This document shows, one piece after another, positions 40,899 to 49,243 of a DNA stretch of 64,000 nucleotides. The notes below the pieces were generated by a model. The model saw nothing but the letters and a program-made list of their open reading frames with translations, was not told the origin of the DNA and searched no databases. The position numbers and the translations under genes are program-made. Positions within the stretch are counted from its first letter, which is position 1. Every line of letters begins with the position of its first letter. Source of the stretch: Pseudomonas fluorescens (GTDB taxonomy: Bacteria; Pseudomonadota; Gammaproteobacteria; Pseudomonadales; Pseudomonadaceae); NCBI RefSeq assembly GCF_001648775.1, contig NZ_LVEJ01000016.1, positions 124,001 through 188,000 on the forward strand, given 5' to 3'.

Positions 40899-41155
40899 CA
40901 GGGCGTGCCCACAGTAAATTGCGAGTCGCGTTAAAGTTGTGAGCGTGCCAGGCAAGGCGCGGGACGCAGGTAAGGGTCGTTTCCTTGCCAAGTCCCGCAA
41001 CGCAGCATGGCGCGCTCACAGCTTTAGCCCGTAGGGCCGAACCCCGATAGGATTCATTAGCCTTCACGCGGTGTCGATCTGGAGAAAACAACTTCAATCC
41101 TCAACGTATTTCGGTAGGGGTGAGACGAGGCCGCAATTTACTGTGGGCACGCCCT
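40899..41155. mobile_element. 257-bp MITE-like element with perfect 25-bp terminal inverted repeats
   Basis: Bases 40899-40923 and 41131-41155 are exact reverse complements (25 of 25). Inside, 40939-41019 holds an imperfect inverted repeat (GTGAGCG ... CGCTCAC with GCGGGAC/GTCCCGC arms). No transposase is encoded; a 70-codon open frame across it is accidental. No clear target-site duplication is seen at the ends. It separates hrpB from any upstream promoter. Confidence 0.8.
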
Positions 41156-41252
41156 GCCAGGCGCGAGTATAACGGCGAACTGCCGGGCGTTCGTCAGGGT
41201 CTTAATTCCAGACGACTACGCTTCGTTTTCAAATGACTCAGGAGATTTCCCC

Positions 41253-41672
41253 ATGCGCTTACCTTTTCGCCTGATCGGCGGTGTACTGGTCGCCACCCTG
41301 CTCACGCAAATCACTGCGTGCGGTTCGATTTTCTATCCGGATCGTCGCGGTCAGATTGACGGCAAAGTCGACCCGGCGATTGCCGTGCTCGACGCCGTGG
41401 GCCTGCTGTTCTACATCATTCCCGGGCTGATCGCGTTTGCCGTCGACTTTGCCACTGGCGCGATTTATTTCGAACCGGGCCACACCGCGCAAATCGATCC
41501 GGCCAAGCTCAAGCAAGCCATCGGCCCCGACGGTCAGGTCGATAATCACAAGTTGCAGGCTATTCTCGAAAGCGAGCTCGGCAGAGACTTCCCACTGGAT
41601 GACCCGCGCCTGATTCAACACAAGGGCAGCACTCAACAACTGGCCATGTTCGGCCTGCAACCTGCCGCATAA
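41253..41672 (+). CDS. Small lipoprotein of unknown function
   Basis: The 139-residue protein has a lipoprotein signal peptide (hydrophobic 8-20) with lipobox ITAC, Cys23. The mature part has YPDRRGQIDGKVDPAIAVLDAVGLLFYIIPGLIAFAVDFATGAIYFEP, including a hydrophobic middle, then a polar C-terminal half. I recall homologues mislabelled as polynucleotide phosphorylase; nothing here supports that. It is followed 12 bp later by the cation transporter, so it may be in an operon with it. Confidence 0.78.
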   Translation: MRLPFRLIGGVLVATLLTQITACGSIFYPDRRGQIDGKVDPAIAVLDAVGLLFYIIPGLIAFAVDFATGAIYFEPGHTAQIDPAKLKQAIGPDGQVDNHKLQAILESELGRDFPLDDPRLIQHKGSTQQLAMFGLQPAA

Positions 41673-41684
41673 AAAGGAAACGCA

Positions 41685-42593
41685 ATGACCTCCAGCCCCG
41701 AACACGCTCGCCTGCTACGGCTGGCGACCCGCGCCTCGGTGGCGGTCGCTTGCACGCTGATCGTCGCCAAAGCCATCGCCTGGTGGCTGAGCGGCTCGGT
41801 GAGCATGCTCGCCGGCCTCACCGACTCGGCGCTGGATGGCATCACCTCGATGCTCAATCTGCTGGCGGTGCATTACGCGCTGCGCCCGGCCGATGACGAT
41901 CACCGTTATGGCCACGGCAAGGCAGAATCGCTGGCGGGCATGGCGCAGGCGTTGTTCATCGGCGGCAGTGCGGTGTTGATCGCGTTTCAGGCGTACGAGC
42001 GGCTGCACGATCCGCAACCGCTCGGCGCGCCATGGTTGAGCATCGGCGTGATCGTGTTTTCGCTGCTGCTGACGGCGGCGTTGCTAGTGTTGCAGCATCG
42101 GGTGATCAAACAGACCGGTTCCAACGCCGTGCGCGCGGATTCGCTGCACTATCGCTCGGACATGTTACTCAACGGCAGCATTCTGATTGCGCTGATTTTG
42201 GCCGGGTTTGGTTTTGATCAACTGGATGCGTGGTTCGGTCTGGGGATTGCTGCGTACATTCTGTGGAGCGCGATCCAGATCGCCCGGGAAAGTTTTTCGG
42301 TGTTGATGGATGAGGAGCTGCCGACGGACGTCAGTCAGCACATGCTCGAACTCGCCTGCAGTGTGCCGGGGGTGTTGGGCGCGCATGACTTGCGCACGCG
42401 GATCTCCGGCAACCACTGGTTCGTGCAGTTGCACCTGGAATTGCCGGGAGAGTTGACGCTGTCAGTGGCCCACGGCATCAGCGATCAAGCCGCCGATGCC
42501 ATTCACAAGGCCTACCCGCGCGCCGAAGTGCTGGTGCACGCCGACCCGCAGGAAGTGGTCAAGTCTGAAGGGGCGCAAACCCGGCTTCAGTAG
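41685..42593 (+). CDS. Cation diffusion facilitator, FieF-like
   Basis: The 302-residue inner-membrane protein has six helices. Its metal sites match FieF/YiiP: Asp47 and Asp51 in TDSALDG, His153 and Asp157 in LHYRSDMLL, with His73 and His77 in HRYGHGKAE for the second site. A C-terminal cytoplasmic domain (about 210-295) contains LRTRISGNHWFVQLHLEL. It exports zinc, iron or similar divalent metals in exchange for protons. The 3' end overlaps the convergent DUF6515 gene by seven bases. Confidence 0.9.
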   Translation: MTSSPEHARLLRLATRASVAVACTLIVAKAIAWWLSGSVSMLAGLTDSALDGITSMLNLLAVHYALRPADDDHRYGHGKAESLAGMAQALFIGGSAVLIAFQAYERLHDPQPLGAPWLSIGVIVFSLLLTAALLVLQHRVIKQTGSNAVRADSLHYRSDMLLNGSILIALILAGFGFDQLDAWFGLGIAAYILWSAIQIARESFSVLMDEELPTDVSQHMLELACSVPGVLGAHDLRTRISGNHWFVQLHLELPGELTLSVAHGISDQAADAIHKAYPRAEVLVHADPQEVVKSEGAQTRLQ

Positions 42594-43663
42594 CTCACCT
42601 GATAACCGCGACTGCTCAGGCAATTACCCTGAGCCTGGCGGTACGCCTGAACCACTTCGGGCGCCGGTTGATACGTCGCGGTGCGCGGGTCGAAACCACT
42701 TTGCTGCACGGCGTACTGGTAGCACTGGTATCCGTCCTGCTGCACTTGCTCCGGCGACTGGCCGTTGGCCGGGTACGCTTCGACGTCATAACCTTGTGAT
42801 TGCGGCTGAGGCTGTTGCTGCTGCACTGGCGGTTCGACCACCACGTAATCCTGCGTCGCTTCCTGGTACGCGTAATAGGAACCGGCGGCGAGGAACAGCA
42901 ACGACCCCCCGATCCATACTTCACGGGCGTAATCGGGCAAGTACTGGATACGAATCCCACGCGGTGGCTGCACAACGATGTAGCGCGGGCCTTGCGGGCG
43001 ATACCAGTAGCCGCCAGAGAAGAAGTAATCCTGGCCACGATACGGCACGCGGTAATCGCGATCCGGGAAGCGGTCGATCACATGCCCCGGCCGGTATTGC
43101 GGGCCCGACCCCCAACCGTTGCCGTGTCCATCGGGACGCCCCGGCCAGCGATTGTCATTGGGCCGGTTGTTGGTTTGCCAATGCTGGTTGTTGTAGCCGT
43201 TTTGCGGACGCTCGTCGCGGTAGTAGCCTTGGCGCGGCTCCTGAGTCTGGCGCACGGTGTCGGGGCGTGGCTGGATCGGCAGGCTGTTGGCCGGCAGTTG
43301 CGGCGGCGGTGGCGGCTGACGGACCGGGTTCGGGTTGTAGGCCGGGCGGTTCTGGTCGTGGTTTTGCCACTGGCCATTGTTGTTGTGCTGCTGGCCGTTG
43401 TGCTCGAACTGGCGGCTGTTGTCGCCACGAATGATCTCGTTGTTCTGCGGGCGCGGCTGATTCTGTTGCGGCTGGTTCTGCGATGGATTGTTCTGCGGGC
43501 GCGGCTGATTGTTGCCGCCATGCCCCTGATTATTGCCCTGATGATCCGGACCATGGCCACCGCCGTCCGGTCCACGATTCTGCGGCTCATCGGCAAGCGC
43601 TTGCGCACTGACACTCACACACAGCAAACCAACACCGGCCAGACGCCAGATGCGCGACTTCAT
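42587..43663 (-). CDS. DUF6515-like secreted Asn/Gln/Pro-rich protein
   Basis: The 358-residue protein has a signal peptide (1-26, ending AQALA). About 170 residues of low-complexity Asn, Gln, Pro, Gly and His follow (e.g. NNQPRPQNNPSQNQPQQNQ). A conserved core comes next: GHVIDRFPDRDYRVPYRGQDYFFSGGYWYRP, then a hydrophobic segment near 255-272 and a C-terminal part with three cysteines (YQCYQYA, GNCLSSRG). The core is typical of DUF6515 envelope proteins. Function unknown. The start MKSRIW at 43663 gives a proper signal peptide. Confidence 0.78.
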   Translation of the reverse strand: MKSRIWRLAGVGLLCVSVSAQALADEPQNRGPDGGGHGPDHQGNNQGHGGNNQPRPQNNPSQNQPQQNQPRPQNNEIIRGDNSRQFEHNGQQHNNNGQWQNHDQNRPAYNPNPVRQPPPPPQLPANSLPIQPRPDTVRQTQEPRQGYYRDERPQNGYNNQHWQTNNRPNDNRWPGRPDGHGNGWGSGPQYRPGHVIDRFPDRDYRVPYRGQDYFFSGGYWYRPQGPRYIVVQPPRGIRIQYLPDYAREVWIGGSLLFLAAGSYYAYQEATQDYVVVEPPVQQQQPQPQSQGYDVEAYPANGQSPEQVQQDGYQCYQYAVQQSGFDPRTATYQPAPEVVQAYRQAQGNCLSSRGYQVSY

Positions 43664-43796
43664 GCTTTTTCTCACTGCGGGGCCTGTAAATGTAAGAGGG
43701 CTTGTCACTAAGACCGGGAATACCCACAACGGGTTCTGCAACAGGTTATCAGTCGCGCAACTTATTTATTGAGCGTCTGGCATGAAATCGCAGGCA

Positions 43797-43826
43797 AGAA
43801 AAAAGGGAGACCCGTCGGCCTCCCTT
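43797..43826 (-). terminator. Orphan minus-strand rho-independent terminator
   Basis: On the minus strand AAGGGAGGCC pairs with GGTCTCCCTT (one mismatch) around a four-base loop, followed by TTTTTT. It cannot serve DUF6515, whose start is downstream at 43663, or lrp, which runs the other way. Confidence 0.75.
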
Positions 43827-44060
43827 CTAGAGAACTTCGTCCTGGCTCGACGCTTTTGACGTCGGCTCACCTCACGCCGTCTTCTGGACAGTGTGCAGCT
43901 CGGGGGCCGGCACAACCCCGGTGGGGGTGGCGGCCGCGGCAGGCCGGATAGGGCGGGCCGCGTGGACTGTGTTACCGAGCAGTGATTCTGGTGATAAGAA
44001 TAGGCCTGAGGCCGCGACAGAGGATTGCGAAGATTGCTGAAATAAACACCACTTGCGCAA
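43797..44060 (-). ncRNA. Candidate small RNA or leader-peptide transcript
   Basis: The terminator implies a minus-strand transcript starting upstream. The sequence before it has a CGACG/CGTCG hairpin (about 43848-43864) and a GC-rich structured centre near 43910-43965. A TTG-started 62-codon frame (43872-44060) exists but has no ribosome site. It could be a small RNA or a short protein. The 5' end is arbitrary. Confidence 0.35.
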
Positions 44061-44082
44061 TTTTTAACCCTGGATAGATAAT
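44053..44082 (+). promoter_or_regulatory. Possible promoter of the Lrp-type gene
   Basis: TTGCGC, an 18-bp gap and GATAAT resemble -35 and -10 hexamers. The position, 33 bp before the lrp start, would also allow autoregulation. Confidence 0.4.
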
Positions 44083-44114
44083 CCGCCGCAATAGTTACAA
44101 CCAAGGACAGACTG

Positions 44115-44594
44115 ATGAGCAAACTCGACCGTTACGACCTGAGCATTTTGGCGGAATTGCAGCGCGACGCCCGCATCTCCAACCAGGAGTTGGCCGAGCG
44201 CATCGGTCTGTCGCCCTCGCCTTGTTCGCGTCGGGTCAAACAGCTGGAAGACGACGGTTATATCTCGCGTCAGGTCGCTTTGCTCGATCGCAAGATGCTC
44301 GGGCTGAGCCTGACCGCGTATGTGCTGATCGGCATGGACCGGCATACGCCGGAGCGTTTCGAGAACTTCGAGGCGGCGATCCGGACGTTGCCGCAGGTGC
44401 TCGAGTGCAGCCTGGTGACGGGCGTGGATGCCGATTACCAGTTGAAAGTGGTGGTGCCGGATATGGATCACTATCAGAAGTTGTTGCTGGGGCATTTGAC
44501 GCGGATTGAAGGCGTGACAAGCGTGCGCTCGAGCTTTGTGCTGAATCAGGTGCTCAACAGCACTGAATTGCCCCTCACCCATTTACGTAGTTGA
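44115..44594 (+). CDS. Lrp/AsnC family transcriptional regulator
   Basis: The 159-residue protein has a helix-turn-helix at the N terminus (LDRYDLSILAELQRDARISNQELAERIGLSPSPCSRRVKQLED), with the Lrp-typical SPSPCSRRV recognition helix, and a RAM domain (ECSLVTGVDADYQLKVVVPD). The C terminus ends ELPLTHLRS. The family controls amino acid metabolism; no obvious target gene is adjacent except itself and the small transcript region. An AGGACAG stretch precedes the ATG. Confidence 0.88.
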   Translation: MSKLDRYDLSILAELQRDARISNQELAERIGLSPSPCSRRVKQLEDDGYISRQVALLDRKMLGLSLTAYVLIGMDRHTPERFENFEAAIRTLPQVLECSLVTGVDADYQLKVVVPDMDHYQKLLLGHLTRIEGVTSVRSSFVLNQVLNSTELPLTHLRS

Positions 44595-44603
44595 TCAAGG
44601 GCA

Positions 44604-44793
44604 CCCTCATCGGAACGCCGCCCGCCCAGCCCTCTCCCGGAGGGAGAGGGGGCCGACCGTGAGATGCTGAAGAAGTACGCCGACCTGAGGGCTCTGCTGT
44701 GAATCCATAATCGACTCGATCTTTCAGGTCGATGTATGACGCCAGACACCTCGGTCAGTCCCCTCTCCCTCTGGAAGAGGGCTAGGGTGAGGG
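44604..44793. mobile_element. Second copy of the CCCTCACCC-ended element, one internal unit, inverted
   Basis: The right end (44761-44793) contains CCCTCTCCC...GAGGG then AGGGTGAGGG as in the 24066 element. The left end has the same hairpin at about 44630-44650 but with extra bases after CCCTCA. One internal unit (about 44694-44755) is the reverse complement of the CCGAGGTGTCTG...GATTATGGATTC unit. It follows the lrp stop. Confidence 0.7.
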
Positions 44794-44890
44794 CTAAAGG
44801 CTTCGGATCAGACCCAGATCAATGCCACCCCACACACCTTGGCGTATACTCGCCGCGCCCTTTTAGCCGCGCCCAAGCCGGAGAAACCCA

Positions 44891-45100
44891 ATGGATCCAG
44901 CATTATTAGAAGAGTGGATGATGACCGGACTGGTCAGCATCCTGATCATTTTCATGGGTTTCATCGTCTGGGATCTGGCGAAAAAGTCCAAGGCCGGGCG
45001 CTTTGGCTCGTTCATTCTGTTTTTCGTGCTGGGCCTGGGCGTGGCCGCGTTCATCATCAAGAGTGTGGTGATCGGCCTGATCGAATCCGGCGCTCTATAA
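44891..45100 (+). CDS. DUF2788 family small membrane protein
   Basis: The 69-residue protein has two membrane helices (12-30 and 39-62) and a polar KKSKAGRF loop. EEWMMTGLVSILIIFMGFIVWDLAKKSKAGRFG matches DUF2788, common in gammaproteobacteria with unknown function. GGAGAAACCC before the ATG is a good ribosome site. The 3' end overlaps the convergent rluE gene by six bases. Confidence 0.82.
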   Translation: MDPALLEEWMMTGLVSILIIFMGFIVWDLAKKSKAGRFGSFILFFVLGLGVAAFIIKSVVIGLIESGAL

Positions 45101-45730
45101 GCGCGCCGGCACTTCTTTCCACTGACCTTGGTCGAGCCCTTCGATCGTCCAGTCACCAATCTTCACCCGCACCAGCCGTAATGTCGGCAGGCCGACTGCC
45201 GCCGTCATCCGGCGCACCTGACGGTTGCGCCCTTCGCGAATCACCAGTTCCAGCCATGAAGTCGGCACGGTCACGCGAAAGCGCACCGGTGGATTGCGTG
45301 GCCACAATTGCGGCTCATCGAGTGGCCGCGCTTCGGCAGGCAAGGTCATGCCGTCGTTCAACTCGACGCCATCGCGCAGACGCTGCAACTGCTCGGCCGT
45401 CGGCACGCCTTCGACCTGCACCCAATAGGTTTTCGCCAGTTTGTGTTTCGGATCAGCGATGCGCGCCTGCAACTGCCCGTCGTTGGTCAACAGCAACAAT
45501 CCTTCGCTGTCACGATCAAGGCGTCCGGCCGGGTAGATACCGGGCACATCGATGAAATCCTTGAGCGTCGCCCGCCCTTCTCCGTCGCTGAATTGCGTCA
45601 GCACATCGAACGGTTTGTTGAACAGGATCAGTTTCGGCTCAGCCGGTGGTGCCTTGGCAACACGGCGTGGCGAGGACGACTGAGGCTTCGCGCCAGGGCG
45701 GCGGGAAGGTGGACGCGGGGGACGAGACAT
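45095..45730 (-). CDS. rluE: 23S rRNA pseudouridine synthase, RluE type
   Basis: The 211-residue RsuA-family enzyme has catalytic Asp72 in AGRLDRDSEGLLLLTND, the LILFNKPFDVLTQFS start and REGRNRQVRRMTAAVGLP near 175. It lacks an S4 domain, as in RluE (which modifies U2457 of 23S rRNA in E. coli). A basic, Pro-rich N-terminal extension of 30 residues precedes the domain. The ATG at 45730 (MSRPPRP) is preferred over 45745. Confidence 0.88.
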   Translation of the reverse strand: MSRPPRPPSRRPGAKPQSSSPRRVAKAPPAEPKLILFNKPFDVLTQFSDGEGRATLKDFIDVPGIYPAGRLDRDSEGLLLLTNDGQLQARIADPKHKLAKTYWVQVEGVPTAEQLQRLRDGVELNDGMTLPAEARPLDEPQLWPRNPPVRFRVTVPTSWLELVIREGRNRQVRRMTAAVGLPTLRLVRVKIGDWTIEGLDQGQWKEVPARL

Positions 45731-45803
45731 AGGGAGGGCAAACATTTAGCGATCAGGACTGACAATGCTAGTGCCCTGACCGCCAAATGACCACGACTAA
45801 CCG

Positions 45804-47267
45804 TTAACGGAACGGCGGTTCGTCGAAGCTGCGCAGTTTGCGCGAGTGCAGCGAGTTGAGTTCGGTGCGCAGCAGGTCCACCGCTTCGATGCCGATCTTC
45901 AAGTGCTGGCTGACCGCGCGTTCATAGAAGGCGTTGGCCGAACCCGGCAGCTTGATTTCACTGTGCAGCGGTTTATCCGAGACGCACAGCAACGTGCCGT
46001 ACGGCACCCGCAAGCGATAACCCTGCGCGGCAATCGTGCCGCTTTCCATGTCCACCGCGACCGCACGGGACAGGTTGATCAGCGGCCGTTCCTGCGCCCA
46101 GCGCAGTTCCCAGTTACGGTCGTCGTAGGTCAGCACGGTGCCGGTGCGCAGGCGTTTTTTCAGGTCATCGCCCTTCTCGCCGGTGACATTCGCCGCTGCT
46201 TGTTGCAGCGCCATTTGCACTTCGGCCAGTGCCGGGATCGGAATGTTCGGCGGCACCACACGGTCGAGAATGCCATCGCGACGCATATAAGCGTGAGCCA
46301 GCACGTAGTCGCCAATGGTCTGCGACTGACGCAGGCCACCGCAGTGGCCGATCATCAGCCAGCAATGCGGACGCAGTACGGCGAGGTGGTCGGTGATGTT
46401 CTTGGCGTTAGATGGGCCGACGCCGATGTTGACCAGCGTGACACCATGGCCATCGTTGGCGATCAGGTGATACGCCGGCATCTGGTAACGGTGCCACACG
46501 ACACCGGCAGCGATTGCCGAGGCTTCGCCGTGATCCATGCTCTTTTCGATGATCACGTTGCCGGGCAAGACCATGCGCACGAAACGCGGATCGCTGCGCA
46601 GTTGCTCCAGACCATGGACGATGAACTGGTCGACGTAGCGGTGGTAGTTGGTCAGCAGAATCCACGGTTGCACATGACGCCAGTCGCTGCCGGTGTAATG
46701 CACCAGACGGCGCAACGAGAAATCCACGCGTGCGGCGTCGAACAGCGCCAGCGGCAGTGGATCGGTGTTTTCCCAATCGTAGAGACCGTCGGCGATACCA
46801 TCGGTGGCGGCGGACAGGTCGGTGCTCGGAAACACCCGCGCCAGCACGGCAGCGGTGACGCCGGAGCCGGCGAGTTCATCGCCCTGCTCGACCACATACG
46901 GATACGGAATGTTTTGCTGGCTGACGCCGACTTCCACGGTCACGGTGAAGTCGTGCATCAACGGCACAAGTTGCTCGAGCAGGTATTTGCGGAACGCCGC
47001 CGGGTGGGTGACGGTAACGCTGTAAGTGCCCGGTAGTTGCACCTTGGCGTAAGCCCGAGTGGTCTGCGGGACTTCGCCCTGGCAGTGATAGGTCAGACGC
47101 AGTTCGGGATAACGAAACAGAGCACGCTGCGCAGCGTCGGGTTCGACGCGATCCTTGAGGTAACGCTTGAGCGCCGAGTTCAGCGCAGTGGTGGCCCGCT
47201 CATGCAGCTCGGCCAGACGGTCCACGGCTTGTTCGGCGGTTTGAACGACAATAAACGCTTCGGTCAC
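45804..47267 (-). CDS. amn: AMP nucleosidase
   Basis: The 487-residue enzyme cleaves AMP to adenine and ribose 5-phosphate and helps set adenylate levels. The N-terminal domain (about 1-170) is the AMN regulatory part. The C-terminal nucleoside-phosphorylase-like domain has VNIGVGPSNAKNITDHLAVLRPHCWLMIGHCGGL and AVAVDMESGTIAAQGYR, the ribose/base-binding segments. Length matches E. coli Amn (484). Start is the GTG at 47267, with AGGAAG six bases upstream; the further frame lacks a ribosome site. Confidence 0.93.
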   Translation of the reverse strand: MTEAFIVVQTAEQAVDRLAELHERATTALNSALKRYLKDRVEPDAAQRALFRYPELRLTYHCQGEVPQTTRAYAKVQLPGTYSVTVTHPAAFRKYLLEQLVPLMHDFTVTVEVGVSQQNIPYPYVVEQGDELAGSGVTAAVLARVFPSTDLSAATDGIADGLYDWENTDPLPLALFDAARVDFSLRRLVHYTGSDWRHVQPWILLTNYHRYVDQFIVHGLEQLRSDPRFVRMVLPGNVIIEKSMDHGEASAIAAGVVWHRYQMPAYHLIANDGHGVTLVNIGVGPSNAKNITDHLAVLRPHCWLMIGHCGGLRQSQTIGDYVLAHAYMRRDGILDRVVPPNIPIPALAEVQMALQQAAANVTGEKGDDLKKRLRTGTVLTYDDRNWELRWAQERPLINLSRAVAVDMESGTIAAQGYRLRVPYGTLLCVSDKPLHSEIKLPGSANAFYERAVSQHLKIGIEAVDLLRTELNSLHSRKLRSFDEPPFR

Positions 47268-47378
47268 GATCAGCTTCCTGTGTTCTGACTTGCAGAGCTT
47301 CATCTTGCCTGCATCGTCGCGTCACGGGAACAGTGGCGTTGTGGGTGTACCCAAATCTTCCCATCAACGGATATCCCC

Positions 47379-47470
47379 TGTGGGAGCGAGCTTGCTCGCG
47401 AATACGGTTTGTCATTCAACATTGATGTCGACTGATGTACCGCTTTCGCGAGCAAGCTCGCTCCCACAGG
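47379..47470. repeat. Paired REP element, inward layout
   Basis: Inverted GAGCTTGCTC-type REP copies; spacer almost identical to that at 27355. Lies between the amn start and the aidB-like stop. Confidence 0.9.
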
Positions 47471-47496
47471 GTTTTGTGGTGTTGGGGAGATTGAGC

Positions 47497-49146
47497 TCAG
47501 AAGCCTTGCGGGGTTGAGCGGGCGACGAGGGCTTCGACGTCCAGCCCCCGCGGCAAGGCGCCGTAGACGCGGCCACCACCGCTCAGGCGGCTGGCAATAA
47601 AGGCATCGCTGACCACCGAATTGCCGGCCTCCAGCAACAGCTTGGCCTGCAACCCCAGCGCGATGTCTTCGGTCAACTGCCGCGCCCGGTATTGAATGTC
47701 GCTGGTGTCCTTGAACTGCACCTGCAACTGCTGAATATGCGCGGCCAATCGCTTGTCACCGTGCCCGTCGCCCAACTCGCTGAACAACACATCCAGCACA
47801 CCCGGCTCTTTCGATAACGCGCGCAGTACGTCGAGGCACTGCACATTCCCCGAGCCTTCCCACGTCGAGTTCACCGGCGCCTCGCGGTACAGACGCGGCA
47901 GGATGCTGTCCTCGACATACCCGGCACCGCCCATGCATTCGGCGGCTTCGTTGATCATCGCCGGCGCGCGTTTGCAGATCCAATACTTGCCCACTGCTGT
48001 CACCAGCCGCGCGAATTGCGCTTCGTGGCGATCGTCCAGATGATCCAGCGCCTTGCCCATGCGCAAACTGAGGGCTAGCGCGGCTTCGCTTTCCAGGGCC
48101 AGATCGGCCAGCACGTTCTGCATCAACGGCTGTTCGCTGAGCAACTTGCCGCCGACCTTGCGGTGCGCGCAGTGGTGGCTGGCCTGGGTCAGCGCCTGAC
48201 GCATCAACGCACTGGAACCGACCATACAATCGAAGCGGGTCATCGCCACCATCTCGATGATGGTTGGCACGCCGCGCCCTTCTTCACCGACCATCCACGC
48301 CAGCGCGCCCCGAAACTCCACTTCGCTGGAGGCATTGGACTGGTTGCCGAGCTTGTTTTTCAGGCGCTGAATGTAGAACTGATTTCGCGTGTCGTCCGGG
48401 CGATGCCGTGGCAGCAGGAAGCAGCTCAAACCCTTGTCGGTCTGCGCCAAGGTCAGGAACGCGTCGCACATCGGCGCCGAGCAAAACCATTTGTGCCCGA
48501 CCAACTCATACGCCTCGCCCGGGCCACTGGCGCCGACCGGATAAGCCTTGGTGGTGTTGGCGCGCACGTCGGTGCCGCCCTGTTTTTCGGTCATGGCCAT
48601 GCCGATGGTCACGCCGGCCTTGTGCGCCATGCCGACGTTGCGTGGGTCGTATTGGGTGGCGAGGACTTTCGGCAGCCATTGCTCGGCGAGGTTCGGCTGC
48701 AAACGCAAGGCCGGCACGCTGGCGAAGGTCATGGTCAACGGGCAACCGCTGCCGGCCTCGGCCTGACTGTGCAGATAACTCATGGACGCGCGGGCGACGT
48801 GTGCACCGTCCTGCGGATGGGTCCAGGGCATCGACGTCAGACCGTGCTCGATCGCCGTGCGCATCAGCTCATGATAGGCCGGATGAAATTCCACCAGATC
48901 GATGCGATGCCCGTAGCGGTCATGGCTGGCGAACGTTGGTTTGTTCTGATTGGCGAGGAACCCGGCTTCCATCAGCGCCCCGCCGGCCAGCGCGCCATAG
49001 GCATCGATCCGCGACTCGGCCCAACCGGCGCCGAACCTGCGCGACCACTCCTGCAACGGCAGGTCGATGCGGTACAGGTTGGTGCCGTCCAGCGACGGTG
49101 GCTGGTTGGTGACTTCGTGGGTTTCGGCGAACTGATGCAGGTTCAT
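47497..49146 (-). CDS. Acyl-CoA dehydrogenase-like protein, AidB type
   Basis: The 549-residue flavoprotein belongs to the AidB branch of acyl-CoA dehydrogenases. AidB-type parts are the N-terminal TNQPPSLDGTNLYRIDLPLQEW, MTEKQGGTDVRANTT, GHKWFCSAPMCDAFL and ECMGGAGYVEDSILPRLYREAPVNSTWEGSGNVQCLDVLRAL. E. coli AidB (541 residues) is induced by DNA alkylation and binds DNA and FAD. The true role in Pseudomonas is open, either alkylation response or isovaleryl-CoA-like oxidation. The ATG at 49146 matches the family start MNLHQFAETHEV. Confidence 0.88.
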   Translation of the reverse strand: MNLHQFAETHEVTNQPPSLDGTNLYRIDLPLQEWSRRFGAGWAESRIDAYGALAGGALMEAGFLANQNKPTFASHDRYGHRIDLVEFHPAYHELMRTAIEHGLTSMPWTHPQDGAHVARASMSYLHSQAEAGSGCPLTMTFASVPALRLQPNLAEQWLPKVLATQYDPRNVGMAHKAGVTIGMAMTEKQGGTDVRANTTKAYPVGASGPGEAYELVGHKWFCSAPMCDAFLTLAQTDKGLSCFLLPRHRPDDTRNQFYIQRLKNKLGNQSNASSEVEFRGALAWMVGEEGRGVPTIIEMVAMTRFDCMVGSSALMRQALTQASHHCAHRKVGGKLLSEQPLMQNVLADLALESEAALALSLRMGKALDHLDDRHEAQFARLVTAVGKYWICKRAPAMINEAAECMGGAGYVEDSILPRLYREAPVNSTWEGSGNVQCLDVLRALSKEPGVLDVLFSELGDGHGDKRLAAHIQQLQVQFKDTSDIQYRARQLTEDIALGLQAKLLLEAGNSVVSDAFIASRLSGGGRVYGALPRGLDVEALVARSTPQGF

Positions 49147-49243
49147 GACGGGGCTCCTTTGGGCAACCAAGGAACTCAGTTAAGCACCGCACCGAAAGCG
49201 GTCAAAGTGTCATATCAGCCGAATTTGCGGCGTGTTTACCCTA

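Larger units (their letters stand above)
43664..44114. other. 451-bp intergenic region with an orphan terminator
   Basis: The region lies between divergent DUF6515 and Lrp genes. It holds a strong minus-strand terminator (43797-43826), a possible small transcript in front of it and a likely lrp promoter (44053-44082). No standard ATG gene is present. Confidence 0.6.

Noticed and set aside
40885..41097. 70-codon frame inside the element before hrpB
   Set aside because: It spans the inverted repeat and the hrpB start; such frames in repeats are commonly annotated in error.
44572..44594. lrp C-terminal codons as part of the repeat (CCCTCACCC)
   Set aside because: The ELPL ending is normal for Lrp proteins, so the match is probably chance; the element more likely starts near 44604.
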